Assembly: GCA_900016675.1 (NCBI GenBank)
Contig: LN483070.1
Location: forward strand, 1,240,001-1,304,000
Length of the DNA stretch: 64,000 nucleotides
Origin: Arthrobacter saudimassiliensis
Lineage (GTDB): Bacteria > Actinomycetota > Actinomycetes > Actinomycetales > Micrococcaceae
Direction of reading: 5' to 3'
Positions 33,534 to 41,845 of the stretch are shown one piece after another. The stretch's first letter is position 1, and the number at the start of each line of letters is the position of its first letter. The notes below the pieces were generated by a model. It was not told the origin of the DNA, did no database searches, and saw only the letters and a program-made list of their open reading frames with translations. A program made the translations under genes and the position numbers.

Positions 33534-33568
33534 CTCGGGGCCCCTGCCGCAGCGGCAGGGGCCCCGAG
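33534..33568 (-). terminator. Terminator of the 33583-33933 gene
   Basis: A 16-bp perfect stem (33534-33549 with 33553-33568) around a CAG loop lies 15 bp beyond the stop codon. Confidence 0.8.
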
Positions 33569-33582
33569 ACAATCCGGATGGA

Positions 33583-33933
33583 CTAGTTCCACATGGTGGC
33601 CAGCGCAACGTTGACCACGGTGAGGATCCCGACGCCGTTGGCCAGGCCCTTGCCGACGGGCTGGTCCTTCTTGTGGCGGCGCTGGCCGATGAAGGCCATG
33701 ACGGCGATGACCAGGGCAATCAGGAGCTTGACGCCCACCTTCATGTGGTTGACAGCGCCGTCGCCCATCTCGTTCAGGCCCACGAGCAGGATGCCGGTCA
33801 CCAGCTGCAGCAGTGCGGCGTGGAACTGGCCGGGGACCACGGTGGGGTTCTTGATGCGGGCAATCCAGAGGCCGACGATGAGGCCGGCACCGAGGATGTG
33901 CAGGAAGACAAGGAAGCTGTGAAGGAAGTCCAT
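33583..33933 (-). CDS. Four-helix small membrane protein of unknown function
   Basis: 116 residues with four predicted transmembrane segments at roughly 4-24, 36-54, 66-85 and 94-113. Several potential ligands occur: His5 in FLHSF, His12 in FLHILG, His39 in QFHAAL and His63 in VNHMK, a spacing compatible with a haem or metal protein, but no family signature is recognised. A basic loop QRRHKKDQ separates helices 3 and 4. It is monocistronic, with its own terminator, a TAAGCT -10 hexamer 6 nt before the ATG, and the same TTCTAC-N5-GTAGAA operator found before cydA. Confidence 0.8.
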   Translation of the reverse strand: MDFLHSFLVFLHILGAGLIVGLWIARIKNPTVVPGQFHAALLQLVTGILLVGLNEMGDGAVNHMKVGVKLLIALVIAVMAFIGQRRHKKDQPVGKGLANGVGILTVVNVALATMWN

Positions 33934-33939
33934 GACTCC

Positions 33940-33945
33940 AGCTTA
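33940..33945 (-). promoter_or_regulatory. -10 hexamer TAAGCT, leaderless membrane-protein gene
   Basis: On the minus strand TAAGCT ends 6 nt before the ATG at 33933. The operator at 33986-34002 lies about 53-69 bp upstream of this start. Confidence 0.5.
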
Positions 33946-33985
33946 CCGACGCGGTGTTGGCATTTCCGAATCCGGCGGATAACAG

Positions 33986-34002
33986 TTCTACAACACGTAG
34001 AA
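33986..34002. promoter_or_regulatory. TTCTAC-N5-GTAGAA operator (distant copy)
   Basis: TTCTACAACACGTAGAA is a 17-bp inverted repeat with perfect 6-bp arms, identical in its arms to the three sites between blaI and cydA. It is the only other copy I found in the window, and it lies in the upstream region of the 33583-33933 membrane-protein gene. Confidence 0.7.
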
Positions 34003-34023
34003 GTCCGCGGGGACGGTACGGAA

Positions 34024-34069
34024 AAGGGCCGGCCGGACGCTCCCGTGGGGGAGTGCCCGGCCGGCCCTT
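34024..34069 (-). terminator. Terminator of sucB
   Basis: A long stem, 13 bp (34024-34036 with 34057-34069), continues after an A-C mismatch through 7 more pairs to a GTGG loop. On the minus strand it ends in CCCTTTTCC, 18 bp beyond the stop codon. Confidence 0.85.
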
Positions 34070-34087
34070 CGACCGTGCCCGGGAAGG

Positions 34088-35845
34088 CTACAGGCCGAGG
34101 TCCGCGGAGAAGTTGCCCTCCTCCAGGCGTGCCTTCAGCGTCTGCAGGAACCGGCCCGCATCCGCCCCGTCCACCAGGCGGTGGTCGTAGGTCAGCGAGA
34201 GGTACATCATCGAGCGGATGGCGATCGTGTCGTTGCCGTCCGCGTCGGAGATGACCATCGGACGCTTGACGATGGCACCGGTGCCGAGGATGCCGACCTG
34301 CGGCTGGTTGATGATCGGGGTGTCGAACAGGGCGCCGACACTGCCGATGTTGGTGATCGTGAAGGTGCCGCCGGAGAGCTCGTCCGGGCCGATCTTGTTG
34401 CTGCGGGTGCGCGCTCCGACGTCGGCGATCTTCTTCGCCAGGCCGGTGATGTTCAGGTCGCCGGCGTCGTTGATGACCGGAACCAGCAGGCCCTTCTCGG
34501 TGTCCACCGCAATGGCCAGGTGCTCGGCGTCGTGGTAGGTGATCTCCTGGCTCTCGGCGTCGTAGGACGCGTTGAGCTTCGGGTGCTGCTTCAGGGCTTC
34601 CACCACGGCCTTGGCGATGAACGGAAGGAAGGTCAGCTTCGCGCCGTTCTGCGCCTGGAAGTTCGCCTTGGCGGCGTCGCGCAGCTTGGCGATGCGGGTC
34701 ATGTCGACCTCGTGCACCTGGGTCAGCTGGGCGGACTCCTCAAGGGACTCCATCATGCGGCGGGCGATGGTCTGCCGGATGCGCGGAGCCTTGACCGTGG
34801 TGCCGCGCAGCTTCGAGGCCTCGGCGCTCGGAGCGGCTGCAGCCGGAGCCTTGGCCCCCGCGGCGGGGGCCGGCTCGGCCTGCTTGGCCTTGGCGGCTTC
34901 GGCGGCGTCCAGCACGTCCTGCTTGCGGATGCGGCCGGCCACGCCGGAGCCCTTGACGGTGGACAGGTCCACGCCGTGCTCGTTGGCGAGCTTGCGTACC
35001 AGCGGGGTCACGTAGGTGCCCTCCGACCGATCGCCGGAGTCCTGCTTGGGGGCTTCCTGCTTGGGAGCCTCCTGCTTGGGGGCTTCCTGCTTCGGCGCCT
35101 CCTGCTTGGGGGCCTCCTGCTTGGGGGCTTCCTGCTTGGGCTCGGGCTCGGCGGCAGGAGCCTCGCGGTCCCCGGAGGGAGCCGCGGCAACCGGTTCGGC
35201 GCTCTTCGGCTCGGCCTTCGCGGGAGCGGCTTCGCCGGAACCGATCACGGCGAGGACGGAACCGACCTCGGCCGTCTCGTCCTCGGCGACCTTGATCTCC
35301 AGCAGCTTGCCCGCCACGGGGGAGGGGATCTCGGTGTCGACCTTGTCGGTGGAGACCTCCAGCAGCGGCTCGTCGACGGCGACGTCGTCACCGACCTGCT
35401 TCAGCCAGCGGGTCACGGTGCCCTCGGTCACCGACTCGCCCAGTGCGGGCAGGGTGACGTCGGTGCCTTCGGCGGAGCCGGACGCGGGTTCCTCCTGCGC
35501 CGGAGCCTCTTCCGCAGCGGGCTCGGGAGCCTCCTCGGCGGGGGCCTCCTGGGCGGGGGCCTCCTGGTTGGCAGCGCTGCCGCCGTCGTCCTTGGCCGCG
35601 GAGCCGGAGCCGTCGCCGATGCGCACCAGCGGGGCGCCGACCTCGGCGGTCTCGTCCTCCGCCACCAGGATTTCCTCGATGACGCCGGCCACGGGGGACG
35701 GAATCTCGGTGTCGACCTTGTCGGTGGATACCTCCAGCAGCGGCTCGTCGACCTCGACGCGGTCGCCGACCTGCTTCAGCCAGCGGGTGACGGTGCCTTC
35801 GGTGACGCTTTCACCAAGGGCGGGCAAGTTCACGGTTTCAGACAT
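34088..35845 (-). CDS. sucB: 2-Oxoglutarate dehydrogenase E2 (dihydrolipoamide succinyltransferase)
   Basis: 585 residues. Two tandem lipoyl domains (about 1-77 and 128-204) each carry the lipoyl Lys in [12 protein letters not shown]; they are joined and followed by Ala/Pro/Glu linkers, one of which is a KQEAP repeat. The peripheral-subunit-binding domain lies around 290-325 ([23 protein letters not shown]). The catalytic domain (355-585) ends with [14 protein letters not shown], the His/Asp active site. Actinobacterial E2 of this type serves both the pyruvate and 2-oxoglutarate complexes. It is 108 bp downstream of lpdA. Confidence 0.93.
   Translation of the reverse strand: MSETVNLPALGESVTEGTVTRWLKQVGDRVEVDEPLLEVSTDKVDTEIPSPVAGVIEEILVAEDETAEVGAPLVRIGDGSGSAAKDDGGSAANQEAPAQEAPAEEAPEPAAEEAPAQEEPASGSAEGTDVTLPALGESVTEGTVTRWLKQVGDDVAVDEPLLEVSTDKVDTEIPSPVAGKLLEIKVAEDETAEVGSVLAVIGSGEAAPAKAEPKSAEPVAAAPSGDREAPAAEPEPKQEAPKQEAPKQEAPKQEAPKQEAPKQEAPKQDSGDRSEGTYVTPLVRKLANEHGVDLSTVKGSGVAGRIRKQDVLDAAEAAKAKQAEPAPAAGAKAPAAAAPSAEASKLRGTTVKAPRIRQTIARRMMESLEESAQLTQVHEVDMTRIAKLRDAAKANFQAQNGAKLTFLPFIAKAVVEALKQHPKLNASYDAESQEITYHDAEHLAIAVDTEKGLLVPVINDAGDLNITGLAKKIADVGARTRSNKIGPDELSGGTFTITNIGSVGALFDTPIINQPQVGILGTGAIVKRPMVISDADGNDTIAIRSMMYLSLTYDHRLVDGADAGRFLQTLKARLEEGNFSADLGL
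35040..35144 (-). repeat. 15-bp tandem repeat coding for KQEAP linker of SucB
   Basis: Seven consecutive 15-bp units of the form TCCTGCTTGGGGGCT (minus-strand sense KQEAP) fill this stretch, with variation only in the last four bases of most units. Together they encode six KQEAP units and one start of a diverged unit. Confidence 0.9.
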
Positions 35846-35953
35846 TTCGTCCCCGTCTCTCCTTGTGTAGATCTTCTGTCACCAGCCGTGGCGCTGGTGG
35901 CGGTGGTCCTGCAGCCGGCCGGATCGGGCTGATCCGGCCGGCAAACGTCTGTC

Positions 35954-37336
35954 TCAGCCGTGCAGCGGCTTGCCGGCGAGGGCCATGGCGGCCTCTCCGA
36001 GAGCCTCGTTCTGCGTCGGGTGGCCGTGGATCAGCCCGGCGATGTCCTCAGGGTACGCTTCCCAGTTCACGATCAGCTGGGCCTCGCCCACCTGCTCGCC
36101 CATCCGGCCGCCGATCATGTGCACGCCCACGATCGGGCCGTCCTTTTCACGGACCAGCTTGACCAGCCCGGAGGAGCCGAGGATCGAGGTCTTGCCGTTG
36201 CCGGCCAGGTTGTATTCCTGGACCTCGACGTTGCCGTCGCCGTACTTTTCCTTGGCCTTGGGCTCGGTCAGGCCGACGGAGGCGATCTCGGGCTCGCAGT
36301 AGGTCACCTTCGGGATGTTGACGTCCTCGACGATCACCGGGTTCAGCCCGGCGATCTCCTCGGCGACGAAGATGCCCTGCTGGAAGCCGCGGTGCGCCAG
36401 CTGCAGGCCCGGAACGATGTCGCCGACGGCGTAGATGTTGCCGACGCCGGTGTGCAGGCGCTCATTGGTGATAACGAATCCGCGGTCGATGGTGATCCCG
36501 GCTTCCTCGAAGCCCAGGTTCGCCGTGACCGGGCCGCGGCCGACGGCGACCAGCAGCAGGTCGGCTTCGAAGGTCTTGCCGTCGGCCAGGGTGACGACGA
36601 CGCCGTCCTCGGTCTGCTTGACGTTGTCGAAGAAGATGCCGGTGCTGAACTTGATGCCGCGCTTCTTGTAGGCGCGCTCCAGGTTCTTGATGATCGCCGG
36701 GTCCTCGTTGGGGACCAGGGAGGGCAGGCCCTCGACGATGGTCACGTCGACGCCGAAGGAGTTCCACACCGAGGCGAACTCGACGCCGATGACGCCGCCG
36801 CCGAGGATGACCGCGCTCTTGGGCACGTAGTCCAGGGTCAGGGCCTGGTCGGAGGTGATGACCCGGCCGCCGATTTCGAGGCCCGGCAGGGTGCGGGAGT
36901 AGGAGCCCGTGGCCAGGATGATGTTCCTGCCGCGGTAGGCGGTGCCGGCGACCTCGATGGTGTCCTTGCCGGTCAGGCGGCCCTCGCCCTCGATGACGGT
37001 GATGCCCTTGGACTTCACCAGGCCCTGCAGGCCGCGGAACTTGCCGGCAATGATGCCGTCCTTGTACGCGTTCACTGCAGCCATGTCGACGTCGAGGAAG
37101 TTGGCCTTGATGCCGTACTTCTCAGCGGACTTGGCGTTCTCGGCGATCTCCGCCGAGTGCAGGAGCGCCTTGGTGGGGATGCAGCCGTTGTGCAGGCAGG
37201 TGCCGCCCAGCTTGGCTTTTTCCACAAGGCCCACGGACATGCCGAGACCGGCGGCGCGCAGCGCGGCCGCGTAACCGCCGCTGCCTCCCCCGAGGACCAA
37301 AATATCGAATTCCTGCTCTGCTGCCTTATCGGCCAC
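35954..37336 (-). CDS. lpdA: Dihydrolipoyl dehydrogenase (E3)
   Basis: A 460-residue flavoprotein that reoxidises the E2 lipoyl groups with NAD+. The FAD fold begins LVLGGGSGGYAAALRAA; the redox disulfide is GGTCLHNGCIPTK; the NAD-binding site is AVILGGGVIGVEFASVW; VGDIVPGLQLAHRG is the second FAD block; and the C-terminal HGHPTQNE provides the active-site His/Glu. GTG start behind GAGGGAG. It lies upstream of sucB on the same strand and downstream of pepA. Confidence 0.96.
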   Translation of the reverse strand: MADKAAEQEFDILVLGGGSGGYAAALRAAGLGMSVGLVEKAKLGGTCLHNGCIPTKALLHSAEIAENAKSAEKYGIKANFLDVDMAAVNAYKDGIIAGKFRGLQGLVKSKGITVIEGEGRLTGKDTIEVAGTAYRGRNIILATGSYSRTLPGLEIGGRVITSDQALTLDYVPKSAVILGGGVIGVEFASVWNSFGVDVTIVEGLPSLVPNEDPAIIKNLERAYKKRGIKFSTGIFFDNVKQTEDGVVVTLADGKTFEADLLLVAVGRGPVTANLGFEEAGITIDRGFVITNERLHTGVGNIYAVGDIVPGLQLAHRGFQQGIFVAEEIAGLNPVIVEDVNIPKVTYCEPEIASVGLTEPKAKEKYGDGNVEVQEYNLAGNGKTSILGSSGLVKLVREKDGPIVGVHMIGGRMGEQVGEAQLIVNWEAYPEDIAGLIHGHPTQNEALGEAAMALAGKPLHG

Positions 37337-37538
37337 GGAAACGCTCCCTCGCGTAATCGAACGACGCGCCGAGGGGCGCGCCTGGTGATTGGTGGGTGGT
37401 GATGATCTCGTCTCACCCTATCGCCACGGCCCGGCCTGCTCCACTTGCTGCAGGCCGGGCAGCGGCGATTGTAATGAGAAACACGCGCCTCATGCGGCGC
37501 ACAGGTTGCAGGAGTGCCTGCAGTTGGCGTAACGCGTG

Positions 37539-39062
37539 CTACTCGGAGCGCGCGACGACGTCCTCCGCGTACGCCACGAGGGTGCGCACCGCGACGCCGG
37601 TTCCCTCCTTGGGGGTGTAGCCGTACGGGGCACCCTCGTTGAAGGCCGGGCCGGCAATGTCCAGATGCGCCCACGGGATCGGGCTGCCGCCGGACTCGCC
37701 CACGAATTCCCGCAGGAAGCTGGCCGCGGTCATCATGCCGCCGAAGCGTTCACCGTGGTTGGAGATGTCGGCGACCTGCGAATCCAGGCTGGCCCGCAGC
37801 TCCTCCGGGATCGGCATGGTCCAGAACAGCTCGCCGGCGCGGTCCGCCGCCGCCTTGACGGCGTCGCGCACCCCTTCGTCGCCCATGACCGCGCTGACCC
37901 GGTTGCCGAGGGCGATCATCTGGGCGCCGGTGAGGGTCGCGACGTCGATCAGGGCGTCGGGCTCCTCCTGGCTGGCGGCGACCAGGCCGTCGGCCATGAC
38001 CAGCCGGCCCTCGGCGTCGGTGTTCAGCACCTCGACGGTCTTGCCGCCGTACATGGTGAGCACGTCGGAGGGCCGCTGGGCCGTTCCGGAGGGCATGTTC
38101 TCGGCAAGGCAGAGCCATGAGGTCACCTTGACGGGCAGCCCGAGCGCGGCGACGGCGAGCACGGCGTTGAGGACGACGGCGGCCCCGGCCATGTCGCACT
38201 TCATGGTCTGCATGCCGGCCGCGGGCTTGAGGGAGAGTCCGCCCGAGTCGAAGGTGATGCCCTTGCCGACCAGGGCCAGCTTGGCCTTGGCCTTGGCCGG
38301 CGCGTACTCGACCTTGACCAGGCGCGGCGGGCGGGAGGAACCCTTGCCCACGCCGAGGATGCCGCCGAAGCCCTCGCGTTCGAGCTTCTTTTCGTCCCAG
38401 ACGGTGACCTTGACCGGCAGGCCGCGGGCGGCTTCACGGGCCGCCGCAGCGAAGGTTTCGGGGTAGAGGTGGCTGGGGGGCTGGTTGACCAGCGTGCGGG
38501 TGGAGTTCACGGCCCGGGCCAGGATCCGCGCACGGTCCAGGGCCTCGGGCAGGCCGCGCTCGTCCGCGGCCGGGGTGATGACCGTGATGTCCCGGACCGG
38601 GGCAGCGGAGGCGGCGGAGCTGCTGCGGTGCTCGGTGTAGCTGTAGGCGCCGAACAGGGCGCCTTCGGCGATTGCCGCGGCGTCGGCGACGGTGCCGGCG
38701 GGCAGGGCCAGGGCGACGGAACCGGTGCCGGCCAGCTGCCGCACGGCGGAGCCTGCGGCCCGGCGCAGTGCCTCGGGGCTCAGCTGCACGCCGTTGCTGA
38801 CGTCGCCCACGCCGACCAGGACGAGCATTTCGGCGTCGATCTCGGGCAGCCCGGGGAGGCGGTGGACCTGGTCAACGGCGCCTGTCACGCCCAGCAGGGC
38901 GAGCGAGCCGGAGAGGGCGGCCGAGGCCTTGGGGGGCAGCGGGCTGTCAATCAGCGCCGGCCCGCCTGCGGCCTTGCCGACGCCGACCACCAGCGCCTGC
39001 GCCGGAACCCGGCGGACGTCTTTGGCGGTGACGGACAGAACCGGCTCGTTGGCTTTGCTCAC
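37539..39062 (-). CDS. pepA: Leucyl aminopeptidase (M17)
   Basis: A 507-residue cytosolic metallo-aminopeptidase. The N-terminal domain (1-170) is variable; the catalytic domain has VGKGITFDSGG, KCDMAGAAVV, and the M17 signature NTDAEGRLVMADGL with the metal and bicarbonate ligands. GTG start behind GAGGAAG. In actinobacteria it regularly precedes lpdA and sucB, as here, 202 bp apart. With the tricorn protease at 29458 it could finish peptide breakdown to amino acids. Confidence 0.95.
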   Translation of the reverse strand: MSKANEPVLSVTAKDVRRVPAQALVVGVGKAAGGPALIDSPLPPKASAALSGSLALLGVTGAVDQVHRLPGLPEIDAEMLVLVGVGDVSNGVQLSPEALRRAAGSAVRQLAGTGSVALALPAGTVADAAAIAEGALFGAYSYTEHRSSSAASAAPVRDITVITPAADERGLPEALDRARILARAVNSTRTLVNQPPSHLYPETFAAAAREAARGLPVKVTVWDEKKLEREGFGGILGVGKGSSRPPRLVKVEYAPAKAKAKLALVGKGITFDSGGLSLKPAAGMQTMKCDMAGAAVVLNAVLAVAALGLPVKVTSWLCLAENMPSGTAQRPSDVLTMYGGKTVEVLNTDAEGRLVMADGLVAASQEEPDALIDVATLTGAQMIALGNRVSAVMGDEGVRDAVKAAADRAGELFWTMPIPEELRASLDSQVADISNHGERFGGMMTAASFLREFVGESGGSPIPWAHLDIAGPAFNEGAPYGYTPKEGTGVAVRTLVAYAEDVVARSE

Positions 39063-39333
39063 GAAACTACTTCCTCACTTCGTTCGGTGTCTGGTTGCCT
39101 TCCCTTCCCGATCGTAGTCCCTCCCCAGGGGCGGCCCGCAGCCGGGCCGCCCCTCGCCCGCGCACCCGCTCCGCCCGTCCGGCGGGGGGATGGAATGAAA
39201 GGCGGCACCGGCGGCGTTTACTCTGTAATGGAGCGATCAGCAGGCCCGGGAAGCTTTCCGGGCGCGGATTTCGGGAGCGGCTGCGCCGCCCGCATGGACC
39301 ACGTACAGGCACGAACGCCGGAAAGGGGTAGGA

Positions 39334-40374
39334 ATGCTTGATCCGCAGACCCTGTTCAACATTGATCCGGCAGCGGTCGGTGCCGCCGGCGACCTGCGCG
39401 GAGCGCCGCTGCTGGCCGGGTTCACCGGATTCGCCGACGCCGGCCACGTGGTTTCGCAGATCCGCGACGAACTGTTCGAAAACCTTGAGCACGAGCTGGT
39501 GGCCACGTTCGACGCCGATCAGCTCATCGACTACCGCTCCCGCCGCCCGACCATCACCTTCCTCGAGGACCACCTCGAGGAGTACGAGGCGCCGCGCATC
39601 GAACTGCACCGCATGTCCGACGGGCTCGGTGAACCGTTCCTGTTCCTGACCGGGTTCGAGCCGGACCTGCAGTGGGAACGCTTCGCGGCAGCGGTCCTGG
39701 AGCTGGTGCGCACCCTCGACGTCGGACTCGTCGCCTGGATCCACTCGGTGCCCATGCCGGTGCCGCACACCCGCCCGATCGGCGTGACCGTGCATGGCAA
39801 CCGGCCCGACCTCATCGAGGGAATCAGCTCCTGGCGGCCGACAGCGCAGATCCCGGCGTCCGTCGGACACCTGCTGGAACTGCGGCTCGCGGCGGCCGGG
39901 ATCGACGTCGTCGGGCACGTGGTGCATGTGCCCCATTACCTCGCCGAAGCCGAGTTTCCGCCCGCCGCCGTGGCGGGCCTGGAATACCTCGGCGCGACCG
40001 CGTCCGTGGTGCTGCCGACCGACCGGCTGCGCGAAGCGGGCCGGGAGATCGAGCGGCAGATTGCGGAGCAGGTGGAGGCCTCGGCCGAGGTCAAGGGCGT
40101 GGTCACCACCCTCGAGCGGCGCTACGACGAATACACGGAAAGCACCGTGCGGCGTAGCCTGCTGGTGAAGGACAATGACGAAATCGCCGACGCCGAGGAA
40201 CTCGGCGCCGCCGCCGAGGCCTTCCTGGCCAGCGCGGCGGGCACGGCGGAAGCGGAAGCGGAAACGGCGGACGACGGCGGCGACGCCTCCGCCCCGGCTA
40301 CGGAGGATACGGACAGCAGTGGACAGGCGGACAGGGCACACCACGGACCGCACCGCGGAGACCGGGAGCACTGA
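39334..40374 (+). CDS. PAC2 family protein (proteasome-assembly-chaperone-like)
   Basis: 346 residues. The PAC2 domain (about 18-225) shows PLLAGFTGFADAG, ATFDADQLIDYRSRRP and LFLTGFEPDLQWERF. A helical stretch (230-275) and an acidic Ala/Glu/Asp tail with His-rich end (AHHGPHRG) follow. The family shares its fold with eukaryotic proteasome chaperones; in actinobacteria its role is not established, and it may act with ATP-grasp partners rather than the proteasome. TACTCT (39219-39224) is a possible -10, leaving a leader of about 100 nt. The MFS gene follows 21 bp downstream. Confidence 0.9.
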   Translation: MLDPQTLFNIDPAAVGAAGDLRGAPLLAGFTGFADAGHVVSQIRDELFENLEHELVATFDADQLIDYRSRRPTITFLEDHLEEYEAPRIELHRMSDGLGEPFLFLTGFEPDLQWERFAAAVLELVRTLDVGLVAWIHSVPMPVPHTRPIGVTVHGNRPDLIEGISSWRPTAQIPASVGHLLELRLAAAGIDVVGHVVHVPHYLAEAEFPPAAVAGLEYLGATASVVLPTDRLREAGREIERQIAEQVEASAEVKGVVTTLERRYDEYTESTVRRSLLVKDNDEIADAEELGAAAEAFLASAAGTAEAEAETADDGGDASAPATEDTDSSGQADRAHHGPHRGDREH

Positions 40375-40395
40375 CGGCTTCCACGGAGCCCGGCC

Positions 40396-41727
40396 TTGAA
40401 CACCCGCCGCGCCTGGCTGGTCTGGGGGATCGGCGTCCTGGCCTACATGGCCGCCGTCACCCAGCGCACCAGCTTCGGCGTCGCGGGCATCGCCGCCACT
40501 GAACGGTTCGAGGCCTCGGCCTCCGTCCTGTCCGTCTTCACGGTTGTCCAGCTGCTGGTCTACGCCCTGCTGCAGGTGCCGGTCGGCGTCATGGTCGACC
40601 GCTACGGGCCGCGGCTGCTGATTGCGGCCGGTGCGGCGCTCATGTTTGCCGGCCAGTTCCAGCTGGCCGCCGCCGAGACGATCGGCGGCGGGATTACCGG
40701 ACGGCTGCTGGTCGGAGCCGGCGACGCGCTGACCTTCATCTCCGTCCTGCGCCTGGTGCCCGCCTGGTTCTCCGGCCCGCGGGTGCCGATGCTCACGCAG
40801 TGGACCGGGATCATCGGCCAGCTGGGCCAGGTGCTCAGCGCCGTCCCGTTTGCGATGCTGCTGCAGCGCTCCGGCTGGAGCAGCGCGTTTATCAGCGCCT
40901 CGGCCCTGTCACTGCTGGCCCTGGTGCTGGTGGCGGCGCTGGTACGCAACCGCCCCCCGGCCGCCGAGGCCCCCGTGCCGATGCCGCTGCGCCAGACGGG
41001 CTCGTCGCTGCTGGCGGCCTGGCGCCATCCGGGCACCCGGCTGGGCCTGTGGACCCACTTCACGATCCAGTTCCCCGGGACCGTGTTCGTCATGATGTGG
41101 GGCTACCCCTATCTGGTCAGTGCCGAGGGCGTCCAGCCGTCTACCGCGTCGGCCCTGATGACCGTCTTCGTCATCGTGAGCATCCTCTGCGGCCCCTGGC
41201 TGGGCTCATGGGTGGCACGGCATCCGCTCCGCCGCTCCACCATGGTGCTGCTGATCGCCGGTGCCATGTCGGCCGCGTGGATTGCGGTGCTGCTCCAGCC
41301 CGGGCCGGCACCCCTGTGGCTGCTGACCGTGCTGGTGGCGATGCTCGCCGTCGGCGGTCCCGGCTCAATGATCGGCTTCGACTTCGCGCGCACCTACAAC
41401 CCGGCCAGCCGGCTGGGAACGGCCACCGGCATCGTCAACGTGGGCGGGTTCTTTGCGTCCCTGGTCTCGATGTACCTGATCGGGCTGGTCCTTGACCTGC
41501 TGCTCGCCTCCGGCTTTTCCGGCGGCGATCTCTATGAGCTGACCTCCTTCCGGATGGCGATGGCCGTGCAGCTGGCGGTTCTCCTTGCGGGAGCCGTCGG
41601 CGTGCTGACCACCCGGGGCAAGGTCCGCCGGGCGATGGCGGCGGACGGGCTGCGGCTGCCCCCGCTGCGTGAAGCGCTGGCACGTGAGCGGGCACGACGG
41701 CGCCAGGCCAGGCTCGGCACCGACTGA
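40396..41727 (+). CDS. Major facilitator superfamily transporter
   Basis: 443 residues with twelve hydrophobic segments. The loop between helices 2 and 3, VPVGVMVDRYGPRLL, is the MFS signature. A conserved NxxA-type helix 1 (GIGVLAYMAAVTQRTSFGVAGIAA) resembles nitrate/oxalate-type or unknown MFS members, so no substrate is assigned. TTG start with ACGGAG 9 bp before it. It is probably co-transcribed with the PAC2 gene, 21 bp upstream. The C-terminal 40 residues are basic and cytoplasmic. Confidence 0.88.
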   Translation: MNTRRAWLVWGIGVLAYMAAVTQRTSFGVAGIAATERFEASASVLSVFTVVQLLVYALLQVPVGVMVDRYGPRLLIAAGAALMFAGQFQLAAAETIGGGITGRLLVGAGDALTFISVLRLVPAWFSGPRVPMLTQWTGIIGQLGQVLSAVPFAMLLQRSGWSSAFISASALSLLALVLVAALVRNRPPAAEAPVPMPLRQTGSSLLAAWRHPGTRLGLWTHFTIQFPGTVFVMMWGYPYLVSAEGVQPSTASALMTVFVIVSILCGPWLGSWVARHPLRRSTMVLLIAGAMSAAWIAVLLQPGPAPLWLLTVLVAMLAVGGPGSMIGFDFARTYNPASRLGTATGIVNVGGFFASLVSMYLIGLVLDLLLASGFSGGDLYELTSFRMAMAVQLAVLLAGAVGVLTTRGKVRRAMAADGLRLPPLREALARERARRRQARLGTD

Positions 41728-41845
41728 GGACGGGCGGCTGCCCCTCGTCCTCCACAGCACACGTACCCGCGCCGGGGGCCTGGCCCAACCCACAATGCCG
41801 ACGCAGCGGCCGCCGGCGGCCGGTTGAAGCCGCAGACTCCTTCGC

